NCBI RefSeq assembly: GCF_002632825.1
Contig: NZ_NJAJ01000027.1
Span: forward strand, 1 to 64,000
Direction: 5' to 3'
Length of the DNA stretch: 64,000 bases
Origin: Xenorhabdus stockiae
GTDB lineage: Bacteria; Pseudomonadota; Gammaproteobacteria; Enterobacterales; Enterobacteriaceae
In this document: piece after piece, positions 10,548 to 20,535 of the stretch
How the letters are laid out: the number at the start of each line of letters is the position of its first letter
How positions within the stretch are numbered: position 1 is the first letter of the stretch
Made by a program: the position numbers and the translations under genes
Notes under the pieces: generated by a model
What the model saw: the letters and a program-made list of their open reading frames with translations, nothing else
Database searches by the model: none
Told to the model about the DNA's origin: nothing

Positions 10548-10853
10548 GTGATCACTATTTTATGGGAAGAAAGCGCACAAACTGACCGAGAGCAAATTTA
10601 TCTCTACTTCTTTGAGCAGGCTGGGCTGTTATTGGCTGATGAGGTAGATGCAAAATTCGTGGAAATGGCTGAGCTTTTGAAAGTGACCCCATATGCAGGC
10701 ATAAAGGCGCGTAACAGTCAGGACGAACGTTATAGAAAACTCGTTATCCCGCATTTTCCCTTCATTATGCTCTACCGTTACGATGAGGATAGGGAAACGA
10801 TAAAGGTTCTTAGAATATTGCATACCGCCAGAAGAATAGCCGGGCTTTTCTGA
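10548..10853 (+). CDS. RelE/ParE family toxin
   Basis: 101 residues with the ParE/RelE fold pattern: ILWEESAQTDREQIYLYF at the N-terminus, YAGIKARNSQDERYRKLVIPHFPFIMLYRYDEDRETIKVLRILHTARR at the end. The conserved R...Y.V..Y....V.VL.I.H.R.. core is intact. RelE members cleave ribosome-bound mRNA and ParE members poison gyrase; sequence alone does not separate them. The pair lies between ogr and the right end of the prophage remnant and may have slowed its loss. Confidence 0.87.
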   Translation: MITILWEESAQTDREQIYLYFFEQAGLLLADEVDAKFVEMAELLKVTPYAGIKARNSQDERYRKLVIPHFPFIMLYRYDEDRETIKVLRILHTARRIAGLF

Positions 10854-10920
10854 GGAAAGCGTGTGGCATTTCATCTGTGATTCAGTAGGTCAAAAAGGAA
10901 ATGTGACGTGGATTATATGA

Positions 10921-10947
10921 AGCCCCTCAAAGTATGAGGGGCTTTTG
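10921..10947 (+). terminator. Terminator after the toxin gene
   Basis: AGCCCCTCA / TGAGGGGCT, 9-bp perfect stem with AAGTA loop, followed by TTTTGC. Confidence 0.85.
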
Positions 10948-11026
10948 CTAAAGATTTCAGTCATAAAGTGGATGAAATGTGGATGCTTCATTATAAAATC
11001 CATTAATAATCAAAGCATTACATCAT

Positions 11027-11053
11027 AAAAACCCCCGACTGAGCGGGGGCTTA
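11027..11053 (-). terminator. zipA terminator carrying the right copy of the 17-bp repeat (candidate attR)
   Basis: CCCCCG/CGGGGG-type hairpin followed by TTTTT on the zipA strand. 11027-11043 equals 6628-6644 base for base, so the site may mark where the P2-like phage entered the zipA-ligA gap. Confidence 0.75.
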
Positions 11054-11069
11054 ATACTAAAAAGAAAAT

Positions 11070-11987
11070 TTATTCCTGAGCACTGAGTGTATTGCGAATA
11101 CGTGCCTTATAATTCTCAATCATTTGCGGTGTTAATATCTTACGCTCGGCATCTAACACCACTCCTCCTACATCAGAAGCAATACGCTGTGCTGCCTGCA
11201 ACATCAGTTTAAAATTCTGATTAGAATCACCATATGAAGGAACGAGCATAAACATGGAGATCCCCGGAGTGCTGAAATCATTCATACGTTCTGGATCAAA
11301 TGACCCCGGCTTAACCATATTAGCCAGACTGAACAGTACTGCACCACTACCCGACGGGTTAAGGTGGCGGTGGAAAATATTCATATCCCCAAAACGGAAA
11401 CCGGACTGTAAAATGCTCTGAAGCAACACTTCGCCATTCAGCTCCTGACCATGATGAGCCGCTACATGCAGTACCAAGACAGTCTCTTTTTTAGCTTGCT
11501 CAGCTTCAGTTTTCGCGGCATTTTCCAACTCAGACTGCTCGCTGACAGCCTCCGCTTCCTTACCTTCCGCACCATTTTGCTCAGCAGATTCAAACAGGCC
11601 AAGCTGCGATTCTTTCTGGCTTTCATCAATGGCTTTCTCTTTTGCCACTGGTGCTTCAGGTTGTTGTTTTGAGAGTAAAGGATCGATTCCATTATCCGAT
11701 GTTACTTCTGACAAATCAGGTGCATTACGCTCAATAACCGGCTCTTCACGATGTTCATGGCGAGATTTCGCTGATTCATGAACAGGTGAATTTGACGGAT
11801 TATTAAACAGCTCATCGCCATCATTATCCTCTGACTCTTTCTCACGCTCCTGTTTACGACGTTTCACTGGGCGATCACGAAAGAGTGACGAACGCTCTTT
11901 ACGGCTGGTCCACAACCCATGTAATAGCAAAGCTATTATGGCTATCGCACCAACAACGATTAATATCAGACGCAAATCCTGCATCAT
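11070..11987 (-). CDS. zipA: Cell division protein ZipA
   Basis: 305 residues. N-terminal membrane anchor ([26 protein letters not shown]) followed by [16 protein letters not shown], both nearly as in E. coli; a long acidic, low-complexity linker (about residues 40-165); then the FtsZ-binding C-terminal domain ([46 protein letters not shown]). It tethers FtsZ to the inner membrane at the division site. Divergent from cysZ, as in other enterobacteria; separated from ligA by the prophage remnant. Confidence 0.97.
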   Translation of the reverse strand: MMQDLRLILIVVGAIAIIALLLHGLWTSRKERSSLFRDRPVKRRKQEREKESEDNDGDELFNNPSNSPVHESAKSRHEHREEPVIERNAPDLSEVTSDNGIDPLLSKQQPEAPVAKEKAIDESQKESQLGLFESAEQNGAEGKEAEAVSEQSELENAAKTEAEQAKKETVLVLHVAAHHGQELNGEVLLQSILQSGFRFGDMNIFHRHLNPSGSGAVLFSLANMVKPGSFDPERMNDFSTPGISMFMLVPSYGDSNQNFKLMLQAAQRIASDVGGVVLDAERKILTPQMIENYKARIRNTLSAQE

Positions 11988-12207
11988 TGCTATCTCTGTT
12001 GTTTAAATTAATTGCCACCACGGCTGAATATTCTTTAGATAAGAGTATTTGTCAAATAGCACAAGTGCAAGCCTCTGCGTACTTTTCTTATCATAAAGAG
12101 AGATATCCCCTGTTTTTTCGAGTGTTTTTTACACATAAAACCACTGGTCAGTGGAAAATCCTGCCTATATCATACCGTCTCAATCACTCAGGAGAGAATA
12201 AGAAAAT

Positions 12208-12975
12208 ATGACGAATTCGACAAAATTGCCAAAACATCTAGGCGGTTTTCATTATATTGTACAAGGTTGGCATCTGGTAACCCGCCCGGGCATCAAAAGA
12301 TTCGTTTTATTGCCTTTACTGGCTAATATCTTATTAATTGGTGGTGCTTTCTGGTGGCTATATCAGAAAATGGATGGTTGGATACAGTGGGTGCTAGATA
12401 AAGTACCGGACTGGATGCAATGGCTCAGCTATTTAATATGGCCGCTGGCTGTTATTTCTGTTTTACTTATTTTTACCTATTTTTTCAGCACACTGGCAAA
12501 TTTTATTGCATCACCCTTTAACGGATTATTAGCAGAAAAACTGGAAGCGCAATTGACTGGCATTCCTGCACCCGATACAGACATTTTTGATTTACTGAAA
12601 GATGTTCCCCGTATTCTGAAACGTGAGATAGTCAAAATCCTCTACTACCTACCTCGCGCTATCGCTCTATTATTATTGTATTTTATTCCGGGTATTGGGC
12701 AAACTATAGCCCCCGTTCTCTGGTTTATTTTCAGTGCCTGGATGCTGGCTATCCAATATTGCGATTACCCTTTTGATAACCACAAGGTCAGTTTTATAGG
12801 TATGCGTAATACCCTGCGACAGGACAAAATTGACAACCTGCAATTTGGAGCAACAGTAAGTATATTAACGATGATCCCAGTCATCAATTTGTTCATTATG
12901 CCTGTTGCCGTTTGTGGTGCTACAGCTATGTGGGTTGATCGTTACCGTGCTCAGCATGCTATCAGAAATCGTTAA
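12208..12975 (+). CDS. cysZ: Sulfate transporter CysZ
   Basis: 255 residues with the CysZ/DUF540 pattern: [29 protein letters not shown] at the N-terminus, two long hydrophobic hairpins, and [34 protein letters not shown] in the second half. CysZ is an inner-membrane sulfate permease feeding cysteine synthesis. Start ATG has AGGAGAG about 10 nt upstream. The next gene, cysK, completes the usual cysZ-cysK pair. Confidence 0.96.
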   Translation: MTNSTKLPKHLGGFHYIVQGWHLVTRPGIKRFVLLPLLANILLIGGAFWWLYQKMDGWIQWVLDKVPDWMQWLSYLIWPLAVISVLLIFTYFFSTLANFIASPFNGLLAEKLEAQLTGIPAPDTDIFDLLKDVPRILKREIVKILYYLPRAIALLLLYFIPGIGQTIAPVLWFIFSAWMLAIQYCDYPFDNHKVSFIGMRNTLRQDKIDNLQFGATVSILTMIPVINLFIMPVAVCGATAMWVDRYRAQHAIRNR

Positions 12976-13083
12976 ATATTCTTTTATATAATAAGAATAG
13001 ACTGAAACTTTATTTCCATTCATAAGCTGTTCGCGTATGGTTAATTAATCACAACTCATGAGCATCTTAAGGGCAATCGGACA

Positions 13084-14037
13084 ATGAGCAAAATTTATGA
13101 AGATAATTCGTTGACCATCGGTCACACTCCACTGGTACGCCTGAAAAATTTCGGAAATGGTCGCATTCTGGCCAAAATAGAGTCTCGTAATCCGAGTTTC
13201 AGTGTGAAATGCCGTATCGGTGCCAACATGATTTGGGATGCAGAAAAACGTGGCATTTTGACAAAGGATAAAGAGCTTATCGAGCCGACCAGTGGTAATA
13301 CGGGAATTGCTCTTGCTTATGTCGCTGCGGCCCGTGGCTATAAATTGACACTAACAATGCCGGAAACCATGAGCTTAGAACGCCGTAAGCTGCTAAAAGC
13401 GTTGGGAGCAAAATTAGTGCTGACCGAAGGCGCTAAGGGCATGAAAGGTGCTATTGATAAAGCGAATGAAATCCGTGACAGTGCGCCTGAACGATATGTC
13501 CTGCTACAGCAATTTAGTAACCCAGCAAACCCTGAAATCCACGAAAAAACGACAGGGCCAGAAATTTGGGAAGATACCGATGGAAATGTTGATGTTTTTG
13601 TCGCTGGTGTAGGTACAGGAGGCACTATTACCGGTGTTGCCCGCTATCTGAAGAATACACAAGGTAAGCAAGTAAAAATTGTTGCTGTCGAGCCTGAAGA
13701 TTCACCCGTAATCAGCCAAAAACTGGCAGGTGAAGAACTGAAACCAGGCCCACACAAAATTCAGGGGATTGGTGCAGGTTTCATCCCTGATAACTTGGAT
13801 TTAACATTAGTTGACCGTGTATTTAAAATCAGTAACGAAGAAGCCATTAAAACAGCTCGCGAAATCACTGAAAAAGAAGGAATTCTTTCTGGCATTTCTT
13901 CAGGTGCTGCGGTTGCTGCGGCCATTAAACTCTCACAGGAAGACGAGTACAAGGATAAGAATATTGTTGTCATTCTGCCTTCTTCTGCTGAACGTTACCT
14001 GAGCACTGCACTGTTTGCCGATTTAGCCAACGATTAA
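13084..14037 (+). CDS. cysK: Cysteine synthase A
   Basis: 317 residues (E. coli 323). O-acetylserine sulfhydrylase that makes cysteine from O-acetylserine and sulfide. The PLP lysine is Lys42 (SFSVKCRIG); the substrate loop PTSGNTGIA and the phosphate-cradle loop GTGGTITG are present, as is [10 protein letters not shown]. The C-terminal end [10 protein letters not shown] is typical. Start matches the family ([13 protein letters not shown]). Confidence 0.98.
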   Translation: MSKIYEDNSLTIGHTPLVRLKNFGNGRILAKIESRNPSFSVKCRIGANMIWDAEKRGILTKDKELIEPTSGNTGIALAYVAAARGYKLTLTMPETMSLERRKLLKALGAKLVLTEGAKGMKGAIDKANEIRDSAPERYVLLQQFSNPANPEIHEKTTGPEIWEDTDGNVDVFVAGVGTGGTITGVARYLKNTQGKQVKIVAVEPEDSPVISQKLAGEELKPGPHKIQGIGAGFIPDNLDLTLVDRVFKISNEEAIKTAREITEKEGILSGISSGAAVAAAIKLSQEDEYKDKNIVVILPSSAERYLSTALFADLAND

Positions 14038-14071
14038 ATCTTCACCTCATTCCTTTTTCAACTTTATTGAC

Positions 14072-14098
14072 AAAAAAGCACCTCAAGGGTGCTTTTTT
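14072..14098 (+). terminator. cysK terminator
   Basis: AAAAAAGCACC / GGTGCTTTTTT stem with a 5-nt loop, ending in a T run. Confidence 0.9.
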
Positions 14099-14499
14099 GT
14101 GCATCAGATCAAAGTTTAAAACTTTCTTAGATGATTTATTCAGGCAGCTTTAGTATTTAACCAGTAATTATTTTGATGCACGAAATTAATCGTAAGACTG
14201 CCATAAAGAATCTTGTTTGGTTCAACTCATATTGGGTTAGTGTGTATTAACATCCAGTCAACAATAGAGTGGCATCAAATATGTTAATTTTTTGATAATG
14301 ATTTCATGCATTTTATACCTATGGATTTCGTGCTGTATCAAAGCTGCAAATGTATAAAGCTGCTAAAAAACGACCTGAAAGAGTAAAGGCATATATCATT
14401 ATTCATTTAACGGTTGTACAAGTCAGGATTAATCCAGCTAAACTAGTTTTAGTATTCTCTTGGCTTACCAACAAAAATTTAAGTTATTGAGGAAATACT
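14099..14499 (+). promoter_or_regulatory. ptsH upstream region
   Basis: About 400 bases without a gene between the cysK terminator and ptsH. In E. coli this gap holds two CRP-responsive pts promoters; here I cannot place a confident CRP box. The RBS GAGG is 8 nt before the ptsH ATG. Confidence 0.45.
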
Positions 14500-14757
14500 A
14501 TGTTCCAGCAAGAAGTTACTATTACTGCACCAAATGGCCTGCACACTCGCCCTGCTGCACAATTTGTTAAAGAAGCGAAGGGTTTTTCTTCCGATATTAC
14601 TCTTACTTCTGGCGGCAAATCAGCCAGTGCGAAAAGTCTGTTTAAATTGCAAACGCTGGGACTGACTCAAGGAACTGTTGTTACAATCTCTGCTGAAGGT
14701 GAAGATGAACAACAAGCTGTTGAACATTTAGTGAAACTGATGGGTGAACTGGAATAG
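14500..14757 (+). CDS. ptsH: HPr phosphocarrier protein
   Basis: 85 residues, the usual length. His15 in NGLHTRPAA is the phosphorylated residue and Ser46 lies in SAKSLFKLQ. HPr passes phosphate from enzyme I to the sugar-specific EIIA proteins in the cytoplasm. First gene of ptsH-ptsI-crr. Confidence 0.99.
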   Translation: MFQQEVTITAPNGLHTRPAAQFVKEAKGFSSDITLTSGGKSASAKSLFKLQTLGLTQGTVVTISAEGEDEQQAVEHLVKLMGELE

Positions 14758-14768
14758 TCACTCACTCA

Positions 14769-14903
14769 TACTCAATGGATTTCAAGTGGCATCACGATGG
14801 CAAGGGAGCTAATCTTTGGAGTATAGAGCACCGTATTCTTATAAAACGGTGTCTATAGTAAGTACAGCCAAAAAAGAACCAACTTGAAATACACCGAGTA
14901 TAC
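14769..14903 (+). repeat. Dispersed palindromic-ended repeat, copy A (between ptsH and ptsI)
   Basis: Starts ATACTCAATGGATTTCAAGT and ends with ACTTGAAATACACCGAGTAT, which are inverted to each other with few mismatches. The interior has CGATGGCAAGGGAG and CAGCCAAAAAAGAA, shared with copies at 21723-21806 and 42848-43033. It resembles a non-coding MITE-like repeat I remember from Photorhabdus and Xenorhabdus. It widens the ptsH-ptsI gap to 260 bp (about 45 bp in E. coli). Confidence 0.75.
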
Positions 14904-15017
14904 AAAGCCAGTCTATTTCATCCAGTACCATCCCCGGAATACAAAATCTGGGGATATTTAGAGCCTGCCTCTGAAGGCGCAATGAAATATAATCACCCGC
15001 AGTTAAGGTCATATAGT

Positions 15018-16745
15018 ATGATTTCAGGCATCTTAGTATCACCAGGTATTGCTTTCGGTAAGGCATTATTGCTGAAAGAAGACCCCATCATTATCAATCA
15101 TAAAAAAATCACTCCTGAACAGGTCGAACAAGAGATCTCACGCTTTAAACAAGGCCGGGATAAAGCCTCTGCTCAGTTAGAAGTCATCAAAGATACAGCT
15201 GAAAAAAATCTGGGTGCAGAAAAAGCCGAAATCTTCGAAGGCCACATCATGTTGCTGGAAGATGAAGAGCTGGAACAGGAAATTATTACGCTGATAAAGA
15301 AAAATCTGGCTACAGCAGATGCCGCCGTACACTCTGTTATCGAAGATCAGGCTAAGGCACTGGAAGAGCTGGATGATGAGTATTTAAAAGAGCGTGCCGC
15401 TGATGTTCGTGATATTGGTAAGCGCCTGCTGAAAAATATTCTGGGTATGCCGATTATTGACTTAGGCTCCATTGCAGAAGAAGTTATTCTGGTTGCAAAT
15501 GACCTGACACCTTCAGAAACCGCACAGCTCAATCTGGATAAAGTACTGGGGTTCATTACAGATTTAGGTGGCCGGACATCTCACACTTCAATTATGGCAC
15601 GTTCTCTGGAACTGCCTGCCATTGTCGGGACAACCAACGCAACAACTCAGATTAAAAATGGCAGCTACCTTATTCTGGATGCTGTTAATAATCATATCTA
15701 TATAGATCCATCTGACACTGAAATTGAACAACTCAAAAAAATCAAAAACGAATATCTGTCAGAAAAAACCGAATTAGCAAAACTGAAGGATTTACCAGCC
15801 ATTACGCTGGATGGTCATCAGGTAGAAGTCTGCGCCAATATCGGCACAGTCCGTGATATTGCGGGCGCAGAACGTAATGGGGCAGAAGGCGTCGGCTTGT
15901 ACCGTACCGAGTTCCTGTTTATGGATCGCGATTCTCTGCCAACTGAAGAAGAACAGTTTGAAGCCTATAAGGCTGTTGCCGAATCCGTTGGTAATCAGGC
16001 TGTTATTATCCGTACTATGGATATCGGCGGTGATAAAGAACTGCCTTATATGAATCTGCCCAAAGAAGAGAACCCGTTCCTTGGCTGGCGTGCAATCCGT
16101 ATTTGCCTGGATCGCAAAGAAATATTACATTCTCAGTTACGTGCTATTCTCCGAGCCTCTGCATTCGGTAAACTTCGCATCATGTTCCCAATGATCATTT
16201 CTGTTGAAGAAATTCGGGAACTGAAAGCAGAACTATTGATGCTTAAAGATCAGCTACGTAACGAAAATAAAGCGTTCGATGAATCGATTGAAGTCGGCAT
16301 CATGGTAGAAACGCCTGCTGCTGCAACCATTGCTAAACATCTTGCAAAAGAAGTTGACTTTTTTAGTATTGGGACAAACGATCTAACTCAGTATACTCTT
16401 GCGGTAGACCGTGGTAATGAGCTGATTTCTCATCTCTATAATCCAATGTCGCCAGCAGTGTTGAATCTGATCAAACAGGTGATTGACGCCTCACACGCAG
16501 AGGGTAAATGGACGGGCATGTGCGGTGAGCTGGCTGGAGATGAGCGTGCTACACTATTGCTTCTGGGCATGGGACTGGATGAATTCAGTATGAGTGCAAT
16601 ATCCATTCCAGGCATCAAGAAAATCATTCGTAATGCGAATTACGGTGATGCAAAAGCGCTAGCAGAACAAGCTTTAACTCAGCCAACTGCACAGGAGTTG
16701 ATGGAATTGGTTGATACTTTTATCAGAGAAAAAACTCTCTGCTAA
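15018..16745 (+). CDS. ptsI: PTS enzyme I
   Basis: 575 residues from [22 protein letters not shown], the start that matches E. coli (an upstream ATG at 14982 would add 12 residues) and has TTAAGG 9 nt upstream. Enzyme I takes phosphate from PEP and passes it to HPr. The active histidine lies in [13 protein letters not shown]; the PEP-binding signature [16 protein letters not shown] and the C-terminal Cys in [10 protein letters not shown] are present. Confidence 0.99.
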   Translation: MISGILVSPGIAFGKALLLKEDPIIINHKKITPEQVEQEISRFKQGRDKASAQLEVIKDTAEKNLGAEKAEIFEGHIMLLEDEELEQEIITLIKKNLATADAAVHSVIEDQAKALEELDDEYLKERAADVRDIGKRLLKNILGMPIIDLGSIAEEVILVANDLTPSETAQLNLDKVLGFITDLGGRTSHTSIMARSLELPAIVGTTNATTQIKNGSYLILDAVNNHIYIDPSDTEIEQLKKIKNEYLSEKTELAKLKDLPAITLDGHQVEVCANIGTVRDIAGAERNGAEGVGLYRTEFLFMDRDSLPTEEEQFEAYKAVAESVGNQAVIIRTMDIGGDKELPYMNLPKEENPFLGWRAIRICLDRKEILHSQLRAILRASAFGKLRIMFPMIISVEEIRELKAELLMLKDQLRNENKAFDESIEVGIMVETPAAATIAKHLAKEVDFFSIGTNDLTQYTLAVDRGNELISHLYNPMSPAVLNLIKQVIDASHAEGKWTGMCGELAGDERATLLLLGMGLDEFSMSAISIPGIKKIIRNANYGDAKALAEQALTQPTAQELMELVDTFIREKTLC

Positions 16746-16810
16746 GTCAATTGACCAAGACAGCACCTTAGCCAGTACACGGTCCCATTAAAACAATTAG
16801 GAGAAGATTT

Positions 16811-17320
16811 ATGGGTCTGCTTGATAAACTGAAATCATTAGTTTCAGATGATAAAAAGAACAGCGGCAGTATTGAAATTATCGCTCCATTATCAGGTGAG
16901 ATAGTTAATATCGAAGATGTTCCGGATGTTGTTTTTGCGGAAAAAATTGTAGGTGATGGTATCGCTATCAAACCTACAGGTAATAAGATTGTCTCCCCTG
17001 TTGATGGCACCATTGGTAAAATCTTCGAAACTAATCACGCTTTTTCCATCGAATCTGATAACGGGATAGAGCTTTTCGTTCACTTCGGTATTGATACCGT
17101 TGAACTGAAAGGTGAAGGCTTTAAACGGATTGCCGAAGAGGGCCAGCGAGTACAGAAAGGTGATTTGGTTTTAGAGTTTGATTTAGCGTTTCTGGAAGAA
17201 AGAGCCAAGTCAACCTTAACTCCTGTTGTTATCTCTAACATGGATGAAATCAAAGAATTATCTAAAGTCAGTGGATCAGTGGTCGTTGGTGAATCTGTTA
17301 TCATGCGAATTAAGAAGTAG
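16811..17320 (+). CDS. crr: Glucose-specific EIIA component
   Basis: 169 residues, full length. The two active-site histidines are visible in NHAFSIES and [17 protein letters not shown] (the phosphorylated His is in VHFG). EIIA-Glc passes phosphate to the glucose permease and regulates adenylate cyclase and non-PTS sugar uptake. RBS AGGAGA 7 nt before ATG. Last gene of the pts operon. Confidence 0.99.
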   Translation: MGLLDKLKSLVSDDKKNSGSIEIIAPLSGEIVNIEDVPDVVFAEKIVGDGIAIKPTGNKIVSPVDGTIGKIFETNHAFSIESDNGIELFVHFGIDTVELKGEGFKRIAEEGQRVQKGDLVLEFDLAFLEERAKSTLTPVVISNMDEIKELSKVSGSVVVGESVIMRIKK

Positions 17321-17350
17321 CTGAATACATCACTGGTAAGCTGTTGTGGG

Positions 17351-17391
17351 TCGCCTCTGTTTTATCATTTAACCCGATAAAACAGAGGCGA
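17351..17391 (+). terminator. pts operon terminator
   Basis: A perfect 16-bp inverted repeat (TCGCCTCTGTTTTATC and its complement) with a 9-nt loop, followed by TTTCTTT. Confidence 0.9.
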
Positions 17392-17397
17392 TTTCTT

Positions 17398-17520
17398 TAT
17401 TAACTAATTGAATCAGGAGAAACCATTTCCCATTTGCCAAACAATGTCAATCCGGCAGACTTTGCCAATGCCAAAGACGCAAAATTATCAATCTGGCATC
17501 GGTATTGAAAATAACGACAT
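17398..17520 (-). pseudogene. C-terminal remnant of a GNAT acetyltransferase
   Basis: The minus strand encodes QIDNFASLALAKSAGLTLFG followed by KWEMVSPDSIS and a stop, a typical end of an RimJ/RimL-type N-acetyltransferase (N.AS..LA...G....G). A neighbouring frame reads GYVVIFNT, the preceding strand, so a frameshift separates them. No start, RBS or catalytic core remains. Lies in the gap between crr and cysM. Confidence 0.55.
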
Positions 17521-17559
17521 AACCTTTACTCACTAAGTTAGATTCAGTAAATAAAAAAG

Positions 17560-18441
17560 TTAATTAAAAACACCTGTAGATAAATATCTATCGCCGCGAT
17601 CACAAATAATTACCCCAATAACGGCTCCCGGATTTTCAGCTGCGATACGCAGCGCTCCAGAAACAGCTCCGCCAGAGCTCACCCCACAGAAAATACCCTC
17701 TTTCTGTGCCAACAACCGCATCATCGTTTCCGCCTCATTCTGGGTAATATCCAGTATTTGATCCACCAGATCTTTCTGATAAATTCCGGGCATATATGCT
17801 GGTGACCAACGCCGAATACCGGGAATATGGCTGTTTTCTGCCGGCTGTAATCCTATGGTTTGTATATTATCTGACTGAAATTTCAGGTAACGGCTCACTC
17901 CGGTAATAGTGCCGGTAGTGCCCATACTGGAGACAAAATGGGTGATACGCCCTTGCGTTTGCTGCCAAATTTCCGGCCCTGTTGTCTTGAAGTGTGCCAG
18001 CGAATTATCTGTATTATTAAATTGATCAAGCACCTTTCCTTCGCCATTCAGCTCCATTTGCTGTGCTAAATCTCTGGCACCTTCCATTCCCAATTCTTTA
18101 CTGACCAAAATTAATTCAGCACCATAAGCCCGCATTGATGCCTGACGCTCAAGGCTCATATTTTCAGGCATCAGTAGCTTAAGCCGGTAACCTTTTACTG
18201 CTGCAATCATCGCCAATGCAATGCCCGTATTACCACTTGTGGCTTCAATCAGGACATCCCCCGGTGAAATTTCTCCCCGTAGTTCGGCTTGTTGGATCAT
18301 TGAGAGAGCGGCCCTGTCTTTTACAGAGCCAGCAGGATTGTTGCCCTCAAGTTTCACCCAAATTTCTGCATCAATACTTTCAGTAACTCGTTGTAATTTC
18401 ACCAACGGAGTATTACCGATAAAATTTTCTAAGCTTGCCAC
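17560..18441 (-). CDS. cysM: Cysteine synthase B
   Basis: 293 residues from the GTG at 18441 (VASLENFIGNTPLVKLQRV), which aligns with the E. coli start and has AGGTAA about 9 nt upstream; a TTG at 18474 would add 11 residues. PLP lysine is Lys41 (NPAGSVKDRAA); [13 protein letters not shown] and MGTTGTITGVSRYL are conserved, and RRWSPAYMPGIY is specific to CysM rather than CysK. It makes cysteine or S-sulfocysteine, so it can use thiosulfate. About 10 residues shorter at the C-terminus than E. coli CysM (ends STGVFN). Confidence 0.95.
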   Translation of the reverse strand: MASLENFIGNTPLVKLQRVTESIDAEIWVKLEGNNPAGSVKDRAALSMIQQAELRGEISPGDVLIEATSGNTGIALAMIAAVKGYRLKLLMPENMSLERQASMRAYGAELILVSKELGMEGARDLAQQMELNGEGKVLDQFNNTDNSLAHFKTTGPEIWQQTQGRITHFVSSMGTTGTITGVSRYLKFQSDNIQTIGLQPAENSHIPGIRRWSPAYMPGIYQKDLVDQILDITQNEAETMMRLLAQKEGIFCGVSSGGAVSGALRIAAENPGAVIGVIICDRGDRYLSTGVFN

Positions 18442-18520
18442 TGCATTACCTGAATCACATATGAGAATAGGCAACAGAATAATCGTATTCAGAAAACTGT
18501 CGCAAGCTCTAAATAAAAAA

Positions 18521-18547
18521 CCCCTGTTTTCTTATAGAAAACAGGGG
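18521..18547 (-). terminator. Terminator between cysA and cysM
   Basis: CCCCTGTTTTCT / AGAAAACAGGGG, 12-bp perfect stem, 3-nt loop, followed on the cysA strand by TTTTTTATTT. It ends cysTWA and separates it from cysM, which in E. coli is cotranscribed. Confidence 0.9.
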
Positions 18548-18577
18548 AAACCCAAGGGTTAAGAGAATAATGAAAAA

Positions 18578-19666
18578 TTAAGCAGATTCAGCGAGTTTTA
18601 ATACTTTTAATGGTGAATCCCCTTCATACAGATGGGCACCTTTGCCTCCCATGAAATACTGGCTGCCACGAACTGGAATTGATGAACTATCCGACCAGAT
18701 AACCGATAAACTCTCGTCTCCCCAACCAACAGGCTGGACAGACAACAGTGAAAAATGCCCCCGTGGATTAACTTCCGTCACTTTAACAGGCAAAGGGCAG
18801 GATGATGTTTGTTGTTTACTGAGGTTCATATCCCACGGTCGCAGGAATACATCAACACTTCCCTGATGCAATGGTGCCACTTCCAATGGAAAAGTTTTTC
18901 CGCCAACCCACAACTGAGAGCCTTTAATCTCACCATGTAACTGATTCACTTCGCCCATGAATTCCATCACAAAACGGCTTTCCGGCTCTTTCCATACCTG
19001 CTGTGGCGTGCCAACCTGCTCGATAGCACCTTGATTCATCACTACAATCCGATCAGCAACTTCCATTGCCTCTTCCTGATCATGTGTGACAAAAACACTG
19101 GTAAATTGCAATTCTTCATGAAGCTGGCGTAACCAACGGCGTAATTCCATTCGAACCTGCGCATCCAGAGCACCAAATGGCTCATCCAGTAAGAGGATCT
19201 GAGGCTCAACAGCGAGTGCCCTTGCCAAAGCCACTCGCTGCTTCTGACCACCAGAAAGCTGTGACGGATAGCGATCTGCAAGGTGGGATAATTGCACCAT
19301 ATCAAGTAACGACATTACCTTGCGGTGCAGTGCCTCTCGCTCAGGCCGCTGACGCCGTGGAAGTACAGTTAAACCAAAAGCAACGTTATCAAACACGCTC
19401 ATATGACGAAACAGAGCATAATGCTGAAAAACAAAACCAACTTGCCGATCTTTTGCATGTACCTGACTGACATCCTTACCATGAAACTTAAGTTGCCCCG
19501 CACTGTGCTGTTCAAGTCCGGCAATAATCCTCAGTAAAGTCGTCTTGCCGGAACCGGATGGGCCAAGCAAAGCAACCATTTCACCAGATTCAATATTCAG
19601 TGATATATCATTCAGTATCTGAACGCGACCAAAAGATTTACTGATTTTGCTGATTTCAATACTCAT
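18578..19666 (-). CDS. cysA: Sulfate/thiosulfate ABC transporter ATPase
   Basis: 362 residues from [16 protein letters not shown], chosen by homology and AGGAT 5 nt upstream; the longer frame would add 17 residues. Walker [10 protein letters not shown], signature [15 protein letters not shown] and Walker [14 protein letters not shown] are intact; the C-terminal third is the TOBE-type regulatory domain. It powers import through CysT and CysW. Third gene of cysTWA. Confidence 0.97.
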   Translation of the reverse strand: MSIEISKISKSFGRVQILNDISLNIESGEMVALLGPSGSGKTTLLRIIAGLEQHSAGQLKFHGKDVSQVHAKDRQVGFVFQHYALFRHMSVFDNVAFGLTVLPRRQRPEREALHRKVMSLLDMVQLSHLADRYPSQLSGGQKQRVALARALAVEPQILLLDEPFGALDAQVRMELRRWLRQLHEELQFTSVFVTHDQEEAMEVADRIVVMNQGAIEQVGTPQQVWKEPESRFVMEFMGEVNQLHGEIKGSQLWVGGKTFPLEVAPLHQGSVDVFLRPWDMNLSKQQTSSCPLPVKVTEVNPRGHFSLLSVQPVGWGDESLSVIWSDSSSIPVRGSQYFMGGKGAHLYEGDSPLKVLKLAESA

Positions 19667-19686
19667 ATCCTGCTCCCGACCTTTAT

Positions 19687-20535
19687 TTACTGGCGATTCA
19701 AATGACTCAAACGCCACTGCAAAGCACTTTTGACAATCAGGGTAATAATCGCCATCACTGCCAATAAAGCCGCCGCCACAAATGCACCAACAGTGTTGTA
19801 ATCCTGGTAAAGCAGTTCAACCTGCAAAGGTAAAGTGTATGTTTCCCCTCTGATTGCGCCGGATACCACAGATACCGCACCAAATTCACCAATTGCCCGG
19901 GCATTAGTTAAAACAATGCCATACAGCAATGCCCAACGAATATTCGGCAATGTCACACGCCAGAACATTTGCCAGCCAGAAGCACCTAATAATATTGCCG
20001 CTTCATCCTCCTGACTGCCCTGACTCAGCATTACCGGCACCAATTCACGGACAACGAATGGGCATGTAACAAATACCGTGACCAGAACCATACCCGGCCA
20101 TGAAAACATTAACTGGATGTCATAGTTTCCCAGCCATTCTCCCATCCAGCCGTTAACACCGTAAAACAGCAGGTAAAGCAACCCAGCCACAACAGGTGAA
20201 ACGGCGAATGGAATATCAATTAATGTCAGCAACAATTGTCTGCCGGGAAATTGGAAGCGGGTTACCAGCCATGCAGTGACTACGCCAAAAATCAGATTAA
20301 TAGGAACAGTAATAAGTGCGATCAGTACGGTTAGCCAAATAGCATGGAGCATATCGGGATCAATAAGATTCTGGGTAAGAATATCGATTCCCTGCGAAAA
20401 AGCAGTCAGAAAAATCCACGCTATCGGAATGACCAGAAATAGGATGGAAATAACCACTCCCGCCCCAATCAGGAACCATTTTCCCCAGTTTATTGAGGGG
20501 CGCATCATCTGCGTGTATTCAGAGAAATCAGCCAC
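19687..20535 (-). CDS. cysW: Sulfate/thiosulfate ABC permease CysW
   Basis: 282 residues, about six membrane segments. Conserved NWGKWFLIG near the start and the EAA loop region [17 protein letters not shown], which contacts CysA. Forms the channel with CysT. Its start touches the end of cysT (one base shared), so translation is coupled. Confidence 0.97.
   Translation of the reverse strand: MADFSEYTQMMRPSINWGKWFLIGAGVVISILFLVIPIAWIFLTAFSQGIDILTQNLIDPDMLHAIWLTVLIALITVPINLIFGVVTAWLVTRFQFPGRQLLLTLIDIPFAVSPVVAGLLYLLFYGVNGWMGEWLGNYDIQLMFSWPGMVLVTVFVTCPFVVRELVPVMLSQGSQEDEAAILLGASGWQMFWRVTLPNIRWALLYGIVLTNARAIGEFGAVSVVSGAIRGETYTLPLQVELLYQDYNTVGAFVAAALLAVMAIITLIVKSALQWRLSHLNRQ

Noticed and set aside
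6740-10985. GTGGAT-rich words near 6745-6765 and 10966-10980 as phage att cores
   Set aside because: They are similar but not identical and one is part of the integrase coding end. The exact 17-bp repeat at 6628 and 11027 is a better candidate.
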